From positions 41,930-105,929 of the forward strand of contig CAXHBH010000004.1 of NCBI GenBank assembly GCA_964014735.1: a stretch of 64,000 nucleotides of DNA. Direction: 5' to 3'. This document shows positions 53,790 to 62,198 of this stretch, piece after piece. A program made the translations under genes and the position numbers. Source of the stretch: UBA7446 sp964014735 (GTDB taxonomy: Bacteria; Bacteroidota; Bacteroidia; Flavobacteriales; Flavobacteriaceae). Position 1 is the stretch's first letter, and each line of letters starts with the position of its first letter. The notes beneath the pieces are model-generated. The model ran no database searches. It was not told the DNA's origin and saw only the letters and a list, made by a program, of their open reading frames with translations.

Positions 53790-55072
53790 ACAAGTTGAAT
53801 TTGGAGCGTAGTTGTATCTGCTACGGCCTTAAACTTACGATTTATTCTTTTACCTACAACCCATACGATGTCATCTCCTGAACAAAGTAGCCATTGTTTT
53901 TCTTTATCCAGAGTTGACATTTTTTTGTCTTTGAAAAATTTAGCTACTTTTTTCTTTCCAATCATTCCAGTAGGATAAAATACATCTCCTTTCTTCCACC
54001 GCCTTAAAATTAATGGGAAATCTAATTTTTCTTTATTTAAAACAGCATGATTAGCCGTGAGTGGATAGGTGACTACATTTGATGAAACTTCTAGTCTTAT
54101 AGGAGTTAATATCCCTTCCTCAGGAACCAAATAATAATCTTGTGAGGCTTCAACAATGGTGGATATGGGCGCTAAAACTAAATTATTACGTTGTCTTGTC
54201 AATACATATTTATTACTGGTACATTTTTTTCCTGAATGAGTTTCCAACAACTTTTTAACTTCTTTAAAATCAAGTCCATAAGGCGCAAACAAATGATGTA
54301 ACCAAAAACTTTGTGGATTAAATTCTTCAATGGATGACAGGGGTATTGTAAAGGATTCCCCATCCTGTTTCCATGTTGCTTTAATTTTTTCCAATTGTGA
54401 CTGAATAGCTTCAAAGACATCTCTTAAATATTGCATACTTGATAATGTATTGGCAACAGCATCAGTTGACAACCCTGTAAATGAAGGTATAACCTTATGC
54501 CTAATGGCATTTCGTAAATATTTAGTCGAATTGTTGGAAACATCCTCACGCCAATTAAGTTTTTGCCTCTTAGCATATGACAAAATTTCATTTTTGTTAA
54601 ATGGCAATAAGGGACGAACTAAAACACCCTTTTTATCTTGCATTCCGCCCAACCCTCTTAAGCCGCTGCCACGGGTTAAGCGCATTAAAAAAGTTTCCAA
54701 TTGATCATCTGCGTGGTGAGCGGTTAGAATTACATCGTAATCATTGCTTTTAAGTACTTCCAAAAACCAATTATAACGCATGTCACGTGCTTTTTCTTGA
54801 ATTCCTGATGAATTGATGTCTATCGGCGCATGTTTTACAAAACAATCAACACCACAAGAAGCTGCCAAGTCACGAACCAACTGTTCATCGGCATCGCTAT
54901 CAGCACCTCGTAAATTATAATTAACGTGAGCAATTCCATAGTTAGCGTTCAAATCGTGCATCAAATGAGCCAATACTACACTATCTACGCCCCCACTAAC
55001 TCCTAACAAAAATCGATGCTTTTCGGTCACGCCCAAAAGAGAAGCCATATGTTCTTTAAACCTATGTACCAT
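53786..55072 (-). CDS. tilS: tRNA(Ile)-lysidine synthase
   Basis: Converts cytidine 34 of the tRNA(Ile) that reads AUA to lysidine, an essential step. 428 residues. PP-loop LLGVSGGVDSVVLAHLM at about 22-38, LTAHHADDQLETFLMRLTRG, and the C-terminal domains (about 215-428) with RRWKKGDVFYPTGMIGKKKV and WVVGKRI near the end. Overlaps pabB by 11 bp and dsbD by 4 bp. Confidence 0.95.
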   Translation of the reverse strand: MVHRFKEHMASLLGVTEKHRFLLGVSGGVDSVVLAHLMHDLNANYGIAHVNYNLRGADSDADEQLVRDLAASCGVDCFVKHAPIDINSSGIQEKARDMRYNWFLEVLKSNDYDVILTAHHADDQLETFLMRLTRGSGLRGLGGMQDKKGVLVRPLLPFNKNEILSYAKRQKLNWREDVSNNSTKYLRNAIRHKVIPSFTGLSTDAVANTLSSMQYLRDVFEAIQSQLEKIKATWKQDGESFTIPLSSIEEFNPQSFWLHHLFAPYGLDFKEVKKLLETHSGKKCTSNKYVLTRQRNNLVLAPISTIVEASQDYYLVPEEGILTPIRLEVSSNVVTYPLTANHAVLNKEKLDFPLILRRWKKGDVFYPTGMIGKKKVAKFFKDKKMSTLDKEKQWLLCSGDDIVWVVGKRINRKFKAVADTTTLQIQLV

Positions 55073-56369
55073 GACTATTGGATGTTATTTTTTTGTTCGC
55101 CAAAACACGTTTAATGGCCCTGACCTTAAGTTGACATTCATCATATTCTTTTGATGGGTCAGCAGCAGCAGTAAGTGCACTTCCCACGTGCGTAGATAGA
55201 TATTTTGAAGTAGCATCGTATACTAGGCTACGGATAACTACATTAAAATCAAAATCGCCATTGGGGTTAAAATAGCCTACTGCTCCACTATATAGCCCAC
55301 GCTGTCCGTGTTCATGTTGATTAATCAATTCCATAGCACGCTGCTTTGGTGCTCCTGTCATACTTCCCATTGGGAAACAGGCATTGATGACATCCAAAGA
55401 ACTTAAATTAGAATCACATTGGGCAGTAACAGTAGAAATCATTTGATGTACTTGTGCAAATGTATAAACTTCGCACTGCTCGCTTACTTCAACAGAACCC
55501 TTTTGTGAAATCCTTGACAGGTCGTTACGGACCAAGTCAGTTATCATAATATTTTCGGAACGCTCTTTTGAATCTTGCCTTAATTCCTCAGCAACCGATT
55601 TATCCAATGCGGCATCGTCCTGTCTTGCGGCAGTTCCCTTAATTGGTTGTGAAGTAAGCGCATCTCCCCTACGCCGTAAAAAACGTTCGGGTGAAGCAGA
55701 CATCAAATATTTGTTGCCAAAAGAAAGAAATGCAGAAAAAGGCGTCTTACCAATCTCATTTAGTGCATTGAATAATGTCATAGGAGAAACAGTCACTCCA
55801 TCAGCATACCACTCCATACAATAATTTACTTCATAAATATCACCACGCATAATATGTTTTTTTAGTGCATTAGCGTGTTGTAAGTAGACATCTTTAGTTA
55901 TTCGAGGTGTCAGATTTATAGACGTCAACGATGTATCGCTAGAAATTTCAGTATTTGTAATTCGTGAAAAATCAGTAATAGAATTATCTGATTCTAAATA
56001 AAGAGCGGTAAGTGTGTTACCTTTAAGTAGCCATAATTTTTTAGGTCTGAAAAATTGAAGTTGAGGCACAGACAAAAAGGAAGGGTTTGTGGGCGTAACA
56101 CGCTCCCATACAGTATTGTATTCGTAGCTGAAAAATCCAAAAAACCAGTCGGTTCCCAAAGCAGATTGTAATTCTTTTTCAGTTTTAAGCCATGGGCTTT
56201 CTTCAAAAGCTTCTAAGGCTAAAATGGCATCAAAATCATTATTTTGATATGGATAATCGTTTGAATCATACCACGCAATAGGTGAAGAAACCCTTGCCCA
56301 ATCCAAGAGTTGTGCCTTGATATCGGGGTGGTTTTTTACATTAAATACTGTTTTTGAACGTTTTACCAA
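55062..56369 (-). CDS. pabB: Aminodeoxychorismate synthase component I
   Basis: Chorismate-utilising enzyme on the way to p-aminobenzoate and folate. 435 residues. The sequence carries PIKGTA, whose Lys is the PabB mark (anthranilate synthase has PIAGT), plus SENIMITDLVRNDL, GSMTGAPKQRAMELI and RGLYSGAVGYF. No glutaminase partner (pabA) lies nearby. The start is TTG 56369, placed 18 bases after a promoter box; no ATG is available. First gene of the pabB-tilS-dsbD set. Confidence 0.92.
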   Translation of the reverse strand: MVKRSKTVFNVKNHPDIKAQLLDWARVSSPIAWYDSNDYPYQNNDFDAILALEAFEESPWLKTEKELQSALGTDWFFGFFSYEYNTVWERVTPTNPSFLSVPQLQFFRPKKLWLLKGNTLTALYLESDNSITDFSRITNTEISSDTSLTSINLTPRITKDVYLQHANALKKHIMRGDIYEVNYCMEWYADGVTVSPMTLFNALNEIGKTPFSAFLSFGNKYLMSASPERFLRRRGDALTSQPIKGTAARQDDAALDKSVAEELRQDSKERSENIMITDLVRNDLSRISQKGSVEVSEQCEVYTFAQVHQMISTVTAQCDSNLSSLDVINACFPMGSMTGAPKQRAMELINQHEHGQRGLYSGAVGYFNPNGDFDFNVVIRSLVYDATSKYLSTHVGSALTAAADPSKEYDECQLKVRAIKRVLANKKITSNSHGT

Positions 56370-56387
56370 GTTTTTACTTTATTTATA

Positions 56388-56395
56388 CAAAATTA
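56388..56395 (-). promoter_or_regulatory. -7 promoter box of pabB
   Basis: TAATTTTG on the minus strand, 18 bases before TTG 56369. Confidence 0.55.
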
Positions 56396-56439
56396 CTCAA
56401 TTAACTTCGATAGCATCGTCGCTTTAAAAAAAATATATA

Positions 56440-56447
56440 TATATTTG
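56440..56447 (+). promoter_or_regulatory. -7 promoter box of the arginine operon
   Basis: TATATTTG at the end of a TA-repeat tract. It is 147 bases before the first start codon, so the operon has a leader of about 140 nt. Confidence 0.6.
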
Positions 56448-56455
56448 TATTGTGA

Positions 56456-56473
56456 TTGAATATATTATTTCAA
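56456..56473. promoter_or_regulatory. Dyad at the arginine operon transcription start
   Basis: TTGAA, 8-base AT-only centre, TTCAA: an 18-bp dyad just behind the -7 box, so it spans about +5 to +22. Size and AT content recall an ARG box, but the half-site spacing does not match E. coli exactly. Candidate operator only. Confidence 0.35.
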
Positions 56474-56486
56474 GAAATACTTTTTT

Positions 56487-56581
56487 CCCAAGCGTTCGTC
56501 GCCCCTTGGGGTAATCCACTATATATGAAACTTAGGTGTGTCCGGTTTCCCTCTCCGTTTTTTTTCAATCTAATTTTTTTT
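56487..56581 (+). promoter_or_regulatory. Structured leader of the arginine operon
   Basis: Stem CCCAAG/CTTGGG (56487-56492 with 56505-56510), then a second inverted pair GAAAC/GTTTC (56527-56531 with 56545-56549) followed by an 8-T run (56558-56565) and a second 8-T run (56574-56581). This could be an attenuator. No leader peptide rich in Arg is apparent. Confidence 0.35.
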
Positions 56582-56594
56582 CTAATCCAGTAGC

Positions 56595-57185
56595 ATGGAA
56601 ATTCAAGTAGCTAAACGCATACACGTTAAGTATGCTGCAATAATTTCAGAAACCATTTCAAGTTCTGCTCAAGTGCGTGGAACTGGAATTGCACGCCGAA
56701 CTCCTGAATACATCCAACTAAAAATCGAATCTGGGAATGCCATTATTGCCATTGAAGGAGATACTTTTGCAGGTTTCTGCTACATAGAAGCATGGGGACA
56801 TGAAAAATACGTAGCACACTCTGGTCTAATTGTATCTCCAGCGTTTAGAGGAATTGGTCTAGCTAAAAAAATTAAAACTAGTATTTTCAATTATACAAAG
56901 GAAAAGTATCCAGGTGCGAAGATATTTGGAATTACCACTGGTCTGCCAGTTATGAAAATTAATTATGATTTAGGTTATAAGCCAGTAACCTTTTCTGAAC
57001 TGACAGATGACCCTGCTTTTTGGAAAGGTTGTCAAACCTGTAAAAATTACGATGTACTTACACGAACAAAGCAAAGTATGTGTTTATGTACAGGGATGTT
57101 ATACGATCCTGCAATTAAAAACAACAAAGGAATAGTCGGTAGATTACAATCTTTTAAAAACGCATTTAAACTAGAAAAAAAATGA
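56595..57185 (+). CDS. GNAT acyltransferase heading the arginine operon
   Basis: 196 residues. GNAT fold with the acetyl-CoA loop in LIVSPAFRGIGLAKKIKTSI (about 77-96). A Cys-rich segment near the end, WKGCQTCKNYDVLT followed by QSMCLCTGML (CxxC then CxC), could bind metal. Because no ArgA- or ArgJ-like gene is visible and this gene is fused into the arginine operon (4 bp overlap with argG), it is the likely N-acylglutamate synthase of the pathway. Acetyl or succinyl donor cannot be told from sequence. Confidence 0.82.
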   Translation: MEIQVAKRIHVKYAAIISETISSSAQVRGTGIARRTPEYIQLKIESGNAIIAIEGDTFAGFCYIEAWGHEKYVAHSGLIVSPAFRGIGLAKKIKTSIFNYTKEKYPGAKIFGITTGLPVMKINYDLGYKPVTFSELTDDPAFWKGCQTCKNYDVLTRTKQSMCLCTGMLYDPAIKNNKGIVGRLQSFKNAFKLEKK

Positions 57186-58363
57186 ATAATAAATTAGTTT
57201 TAGCATATAGCGGAGGACTAGACACTTCCTATTGCGTAAAGTCTTTGAGTGAGGCGGGTTACGAAGTGCATGCTGTTAGTGTAAACACGGGTGGTTTCAA
57301 TAACGATGAAATTTTAGCTCTTGAATCCAAAGCTTTGACTTTGGGTGCAAAATCTTATACCAATATTGAGGCTTTAGAGACCTTCTACCAAGACATCGTC
57401 AAATACCTCATTTTTGGAAATGTGCTTAAAAATAGTACGTATCCCCTATCGGTGAGTGCAGAGCGTGTGACCCAAGCGGTTGCTATAGTTGAACATACCA
57501 AGAAAATTGGCGCAACTTCTATTGCACATGGTAGCACAGGAGCCGGAAACGATCAAGTACGGTTTGATTTAATCTTTCAAACACTAGCACCACAAATTGA
57601 AATCATCACACCAATAAGAGATCAAAAACTTTCTAGAGAAGATGAGATCATTTACCTAAAAAAACATGGTGTGGATTGGTCTTGGGAAAAAGCACAATAT
57701 TCCATAAATAAAGGTTTGTGGGGAACATCTGTTGGTGGTAGTGAAACCTTAAAATCACGCAAATCATTACCTAGTAGCGCATACCCAAGTGATTGTACAA
57801 AGACAACTGCAGAAAAAATCTCTTTGCATTTTGATAAAGGAGAATTGGTGGGCATCAACAATACTACATTAAGCCCTGTTAAATCCATTCAGCAATTACA
57901 AGTACTTGCAAGTGCATTTGCCATTGGAAGAGACATTCATGTAGGTGATACTATAATTGGTATTAAAGGGCGTGTTGGATTTGAAGCTGCTGCGGCACTT
58001 GTAAGTATAAAAGCACATCATTTATTAGAAAAGCATACTTTAAGTAAATGGCAGCTTCACCATAAAGACTACATTGGTTCACATTACGGAATGATGTTAC
58101 ATGAAGGGCAATACCTTGATCCTGTAATGCGAGATTTCGAAGCCTTGCTTAGAAACAGTCAACAAACTGTAACAGGAACTGTATTTATAACGCTCCACCC
58201 CCACCGATTCACACTCGATGGTATTGAATCTGAATTTGACTTGATGGACAATTCATTTGGCACATATGGGGAAGCCAACGCGGGATGGACCGCAGATGAA
58301 GCTAAAGGATTTATAAAACTATCGGCTAATGCCGGAAAAATTTATCAGCATGTCAATAAATAA
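57182..58363 (+). CDS. argG: Argininosuccinate synthase
   Basis: ATP-dependent joining of citrulline and aspartate. 393 residues. N-terminal LVLAYSGGLDTSYCVKSL (PP-loop), IAHGSTGAGNDQVRFDL, and TSVGGSETLKSRKSLPSSAY are family motifs. It appears early in the operon although it acts late in the pathway. If the upstream enzymes use N-acylated intermediates, it receives citrulline after ArgE removes the acyl group. Overlaps argC by 14 bp. Confidence 0.95.
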   Translation: MNNKLVLAYSGGLDTSYCVKSLSEAGYEVHAVSVNTGGFNNDEILALESKALTLGAKSYTNIEALETFYQDIVKYLIFGNVLKNSTYPLSVSAERVTQAVAIVEHTKKIGATSIAHGSTGAGNDQVRFDLIFQTLAPQIEIITPIRDQKLSREDEIIYLKKHGVDWSWEKAQYSINKGLWGTSVGGSETLKSRKSLPSSAYPSDCTKTTAEKISLHFDKGELVGINNTTLSPVKSIQQLQVLASAFAIGRDIHVGDTIIGIKGRVGFEAAAALVSIKAHHLLEKHTLSKWQLHHKDYIGSHYGMMLHEGQYLDPVMRDFEALLRNSQQTVTGTVFITLHPHRFTLDGIESEFDLMDNSFGTYGEANAGWTADEAKGFIKLSANAGKIYQHVNK

Positions 58364-59336
58364 CATAAGCGTAGGCGTTTTAGGCGGAGCAGGATATACA
58401 GGAGGTGAACTCTTACGATTGTTGATCCTTCACCCAAATGTAAGCATCGACTTTGTATACAGCACAACAAGAGCTGGCAAACCCGTTTCCGAAACCCATA
58501 GAGATTTAGTTGGGATATTGGACATGCCTTTCTCAGCTGAACTAAGTCAGGAAGTGGACGTACTTTTTCTCTGCCTTGGACATGGAAACTCTGCTGACTT
58601 TTTACTCGACAACGTAGTTAACGATAACACCAAAATCATTGATTTAAGCAACGATTTTAGGCTTAAAGACGATCACGATTTTATGGGTCGTTCTTATGTG
58701 TATGGTCTTACAGAAGTTAATCGAGAAAAGATAAAGTCTGCTCAAGCAATTGCCAACCCAGGCTGTTTTGCTACCGCCATTCAACTGGCGCTGGTGCCGC
58801 TAGCAGCAGCAAAAAAATTATCTAAAGACGTACACATAAATGCCATTACAGGAAGTACGGGTGCAGGTGCTATTCCATCAGTGACTAGTCATTTCAGTTG
58901 GAGAAACAACAATATTTCCTACTATAAGCCATTTGTACACCAACACTTGAGAGAAATAGACGAAACTATCGTACAAGAACAAGGCAGTAATGTTAAATTA
59001 CACTTCCTTCCTGTCAGAGGAAACTTTACAAGAGGAATTTTCGCCACAGCATATACCCAATTTGATGGTAGCTTGGAAGATGCTTACAACATTTTTGAAG
59101 ATTATTACGGTGACTGCCCATTTACATTTGTTAGTAGCACACCTTTAGCACTCAAGCAAGTTGTAAACACCAATAGGTGTTTGGTACACCTGCATTTGCA
59201 TGAAGGGCAATTACTAATAACGAGTATAATTGATAACTTACTAAAGGGAGCATCAGGTCAAGCAATAGAAAATATGAACCTCATGTTCGGATTTAAACAA
59301 ACTACAGGATTACATTTAAAATCAACTTCTTTTTAA
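58350..59336 (+). CDS. argC: N-acetyl-gamma-glutamyl-phosphate reductase
   Basis: NADPH-dependent reduction to the semialdehyde. 328 residues from ATG 58350 (another ATG lies seven codons upstream inside argG). GVLGGAGYTGGELLRLL (Rossmann), the catalytic Cys in AIANPGCFATAIQLAL, and HFLPVRGNFTRGIFATAYT follow. Arg-pathway member of the operon. Confidence 0.95.
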   Translation: MSINNISVGVLGGAGYTGGELLRLLILHPNVSIDFVYSTTRAGKPVSETHRDLVGILDMPFSAELSQEVDVLFLCLGHGNSADFLLDNVVNDNTKIIDLSNDFRLKDDHDFMGRSYVYGLTEVNREKIKSAQAIANPGCFATAIQLALVPLAAAKKLSKDVHINAITGSTGAGAIPSVTSHFSWRNNNISYYKPFVHQHLREIDETIVQEQGSNVKLHFLPVRGNFTRGIFATAYTQFDGSLEDAYNIFEDYYGDCPFTFVSSTPLALKQVVNTNRCLVHLHLHEGQLLITSIIDNLLKGASGQAIENMNLMFGFKQTTGLHLKSTSF

Positions 59337-59338
59337 TT

Positions 59339-60133
59339 ATGAAAATAGCCATTTTAGGAGCCGGAAATCTAGGATTAAGCATTGGACGAGGACTTATCAC
59401 AAACAACAGCCTAACGCAACTTTATTTGACACGCAGGTCTGTTGAAAGTATCGCTTCTTGGACAGAATACGCTAACACCAATGTGTGCGCTGACAATAAA
59501 AAAGCAGTAAAAGAGTCCGATATTATTATACTTGCAGTACAACCAAGTCAGTTAGTTGGGTTACTTGAGGAAATAAAGGATTTGCTACACGATAATCACG
59601 TACTTATTTCCACCGTAACTGGATTCTCATTAGCCAAGATGGAGGAAACTCTAGGTAATGAAGTATTTTTAATTAGATCCATGCCCAATACTGCCATTTC
59701 AGTTGGAAAATCAATGACTTGCCTTTGTGCCAATAAAAAGGGTGCTGAACGCATGCCAATAGCCGAAGCCATTTTTAACGGATTGGGGACTAGTATAGTC
59801 ATTGAAGAACAATACATGCGTGCAGCAACCGTAATTTGTGCTTCCGGTATAGCCTTTTGGATGCGATTAATTCGTGCGACTACACAAGGTGGTGTACAGC
59901 TAGGTTTTGATGCTAACGAAGCAATGAAAATGTCTATGTATACTGCAATGGGCGCAGCATCCCTTCTTATTGAAACAGGCGCACACCCTGAGGAAGAAAT
60001 TGATAAAGTAACAACACCTAGAGGGTGTACCATTGAAGGATTAAATGAAATGGAACACCAAGGGTTGAGTTCATCGCTGATACAAGGAATTGTATCTTCT
60101 TTTAAAAAAATTAACGAAATAGCTCAAGACTAG
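59339..60133 (+). CDS. proC: Pyrroline-5-carboxylate reductase-like protein
   Basis: 264 residues. Rossmann motif AILGAGNLGLSIGRGL at 3-18 and the C-terminal ProC domain with TPRGCTIEGLNEMEHQGL. Normal members reduce pyrroline-5-carboxylate to proline. It lies between argC and argD with gaps of 2 bases each side, so it belongs to the arginine transcript. It may use intermediates spilled from the ornithine branch; alternatively a paralogue with another substrate. Confidence 0.88.
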   Translation: MKIAILGAGNLGLSIGRGLITNNSLTQLYLTRRSVESIASWTEYANTNVCADNKKAVKESDIIILAVQPSQLVGLLEEIKDLLHDNHVLISTVTGFSLAKMEETLGNEVFLIRSMPNTAISVGKSMTCLCANKKGAERMPIAEAIFNGLGTSIVIEEQYMRAATVICASGIAFWMRLIRATTQGGVQLGFDANEAMKMSMYTAMGAASLLIETGAHPEEEIDKVTTPRGCTIEGLNEMEHQGLSSSLIQGIVSSFKKINEIAQD

Positions 60134-60135
60134 TT

Positions 60136-61260
60136 ATGCCATTATTTGACGTATATCCACTGTATGAAGTAACACCCGTTAAGGCCAAGGGGGTATATGT
60201 TTATGGGGCAGATAGAAAGAAATATCTGGACTTATACGGAGGTCATGCGGTAATTAGTATAGGACATCAAAACCGAGTCTATAATCGCAGACTAAAAAAG
60301 CAGATTTCGAGAATTGGTTTTTACTCGAATGCCATTCAAAATCCATTGCAAACGCAATTGGCAAATGAAATTGAAGCACAGTCTGGATGTGAAGGCTATC
60401 AAATGTTTATGTGCAGTTCAGGAGCAGAAGCCAATGAAAACGCACTAAAACTGGCCTCTTTCCACAATGGTAAATCAAAAATAGTTGCCTTTAAAAATGC
60501 CTTTCATGGCAGAACAAGTGCAGCCGTTGCAGCAACAGACACACCTAAAATAATTGCACCGCTCAATGCGCAGCAAGAGGTCATATTCCTTGAGTTTGGC
60601 GATGAAACAGGGCTTGCAGAAACCTTGTCAAAAGGAGATGTGTGTGCCGTTATCATTGAAGCCATTCAAGGAGTAGGAGGTTTGGAAATGCCCACTCAAA
60701 AATTCATGAAACTGTTGGAAAAAAGTTGTCACGAAAACAACACCTGTCTTATTGCGGATGAGGTGCAGTCTGGTTTTGGACGTTCTGGTAAGTTTTTTGC
60801 CTACCAGCACTACAACATTACTCCTGATATCATTTCCATGGCCAAAGGGATGGGGAACGGATTTCCCGTAGGCGGTATCCTTGCACATCCCAACATCAAA
60901 CCTTGGTATGGAATGCTAGGCACCACATTTGGCGGAAATCACTTGGCCTGTCAGGCAAGTTTTGCCGTTTTGGAAGTGTTAAAAAAGAAAAAATTAATGG
61001 AACATGCCACAAAACTAGGTAAAGCTTTTATCAAAAGAGCCGAAAGCATTCCCGGAGTAAAAAAAGTGAAAGGGCGTGGACTAATGCTTGGATTGGAGTT
61101 TGATTTTGAAGTTGGAGAACTGCGCAAGAAACTCATATACGAACACCAAATTTTTACAGGGGGCAGCAGCAACAAAAAACTATTGCGAATTTTACCTCCA
61201 CTAACCGTGCAGCAAAAACACCTTAACCAGTTTTTTACTGCTTTAGAAAAATCATTATGA
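60136..61260 (+). CDS. argD: Acetylornithine (or succinylornithine) aminotransferase
   Basis: PLP class III aminotransferase, 374 residues. GGHAVISIGHQN, MCSSGAEANENALKLA, NAFHGRTSAAVAATD, IADEVQSGFGRSGKFFA and SMAKGMGNGFPVGGI with the PLP Lys. Transfers an amino group from glutamate to the N-acyl semialdehyde. Its stop overlaps the next start (ATGA). Confidence 0.94.
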   Translation: MPLFDVYPLYEVTPVKAKGVYVYGADRKKYLDLYGGHAVISIGHQNRVYNRRLKKQISRIGFYSNAIQNPLQTQLANEIEAQSGCEGYQMFMCSSGAEANENALKLASFHNGKSKIVAFKNAFHGRTSAAVAATDTPKIIAPLNAQQEVIFLEFGDETGLAETLSKGDVCAVIIEAIQGVGGLEMPTQKFMKLLEKSCHENNTCLIADEVQSGFGRSGKFFAYQHYNITPDIISMAKGMGNGFPVGGILAHPNIKPWYGMLGTTFGGNHLACQASFAVLEVLKKKKLMEHATKLGKAFIKRAESIPGVKKVKGRGLMLGLEFDFEVGELRKKLIYEHQIFTGGSSNKKLLRILPPLTVQQKHLNQFFTALEKSL

Positions 61261-62198
61261 AACAGTTTCTAACACTTAACGATTTATCAAATTTTGATAC
61301 ACAAGTGCAATTGGTCAAAGACATTAAAGCAAATCCTTATCAATTTGAGCAAGTAGGTAAACGCAAAACCCTTGGGCTTTTGTTCTTTAACCCAAGCCTA
61401 CGAACGCGATTGAGTACCCAAAAAGCAGGTCATTTATTAGGTATGGACGTAATGGTGATGAATTTCAGCAACGAAGCATGGGCCATTGAATATGAAGACG
61501 AAACCATTATGGAGGGTTTACGATCAGAGCATGTAAAGGAAGCTGCACAAGTTGTTTCACAGTATTGCGATGTAGTGGGCATACGTGCTTTTGCTACCCT
61601 AACTGACAAAGAAAAAGACGAATCTGAACAGGTATTACAGAGCTTTATCAAATATGCAACGGTTCCCATTCTAAATATGGAAAGTGCCACAGCACATCCA
61701 TTGCAAGCCTTGGCAGATGCATTGACCTTAACAGAGCTGGCACTGCCAAAAAAACCAAAAGTGGTACTGACTTGGGCACCACACCCAAAAGCATTACCAC
61801 ACGCGGTTGGAAATTCATTTGCCCGAATGATGGGGCATATAGATGCAGAATTTGTTATTGCTAATCCAGAGGGTTATGATCTAGACCCACGTATTACTAA
61901 GGGTATTAAAGTGGTGCACAACCAAGACGAATCACTCAAAGATGCCGACGTGGTCTATGCTAAAAACTGGAGTTCGTACGATTCCTATGGTCAAATTCTT
62001 CGAACAGATAACAAATGGATGTTAACACGAGAAAAAATGGCTAAGACCAATAACGCTGCCTTCATGCATTGCCTTCCAATTCGAAGAAATGTGGTGGTTT
62101 CTGATGGCGTATTAGACAGTCCAAATTCCAAAGTAATTGAACAAGCCAATAACAGAACATATGCAGCTGCTGCGGTACTAAAAACATTGCTGTCGTGA
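61257..62198 (+). CDS. argF': N-acylornithine carbamoyltransferase (ArgF')
   Basis: 313 residues. Carbamoyltransferase of the N-acylornithine type: FFNPSLRTRLSTQKAGHL (carbamoyl phosphate loop, about 43-60), METHOD-independent marks MESATAHPLQALADALTL, TWAPHPKALPHAVGNSF and FMHCLPIRRNVVVSD. The residue reported to choose the acyl group (Pro90 succinyl in B. fragilis, Glu92 acetyl in Xanthomonas) is Ser90 here (EGLRSEHVKEA). So it could use acetyl- or succinylornithine. Overlaps argB by 4 bp (GTGA). Confidence 0.92.
   Translation: MKQFLTLNDLSNFDTQVQLVKDIKANPYQFEQVGKRKTLGLLFFNPSLRTRLSTQKAGHLLGMDVMVMNFSNEAWAIEYEDETIMEGLRSEHVKEAAQVVSQYCDVVGIRAFATLTDKEKDESEQVLQSFIKYATVPILNMESATAHPLQALADALTLTELALPKKPKVVLTWAPHPKALPHAVGNSFARMMGHIDAEFVIANPEGYDLDPRITKGIKVVHNQDESLKDADVVYAKNWSSYDSYGQILRTDNKWMLTREKMAKTNNAAFMHCLPIRRNVVVSDGVLDSPNSKVIEQANNRTYAAAAVLKTLLS

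Noticed and set aside
56432..56444. TA dinucleotide tract as a contingency (phase-variation) repeat
   Set aside because: Only about five to six TA units; it overlaps an ordinary promoter box and is too short to claim slippage.
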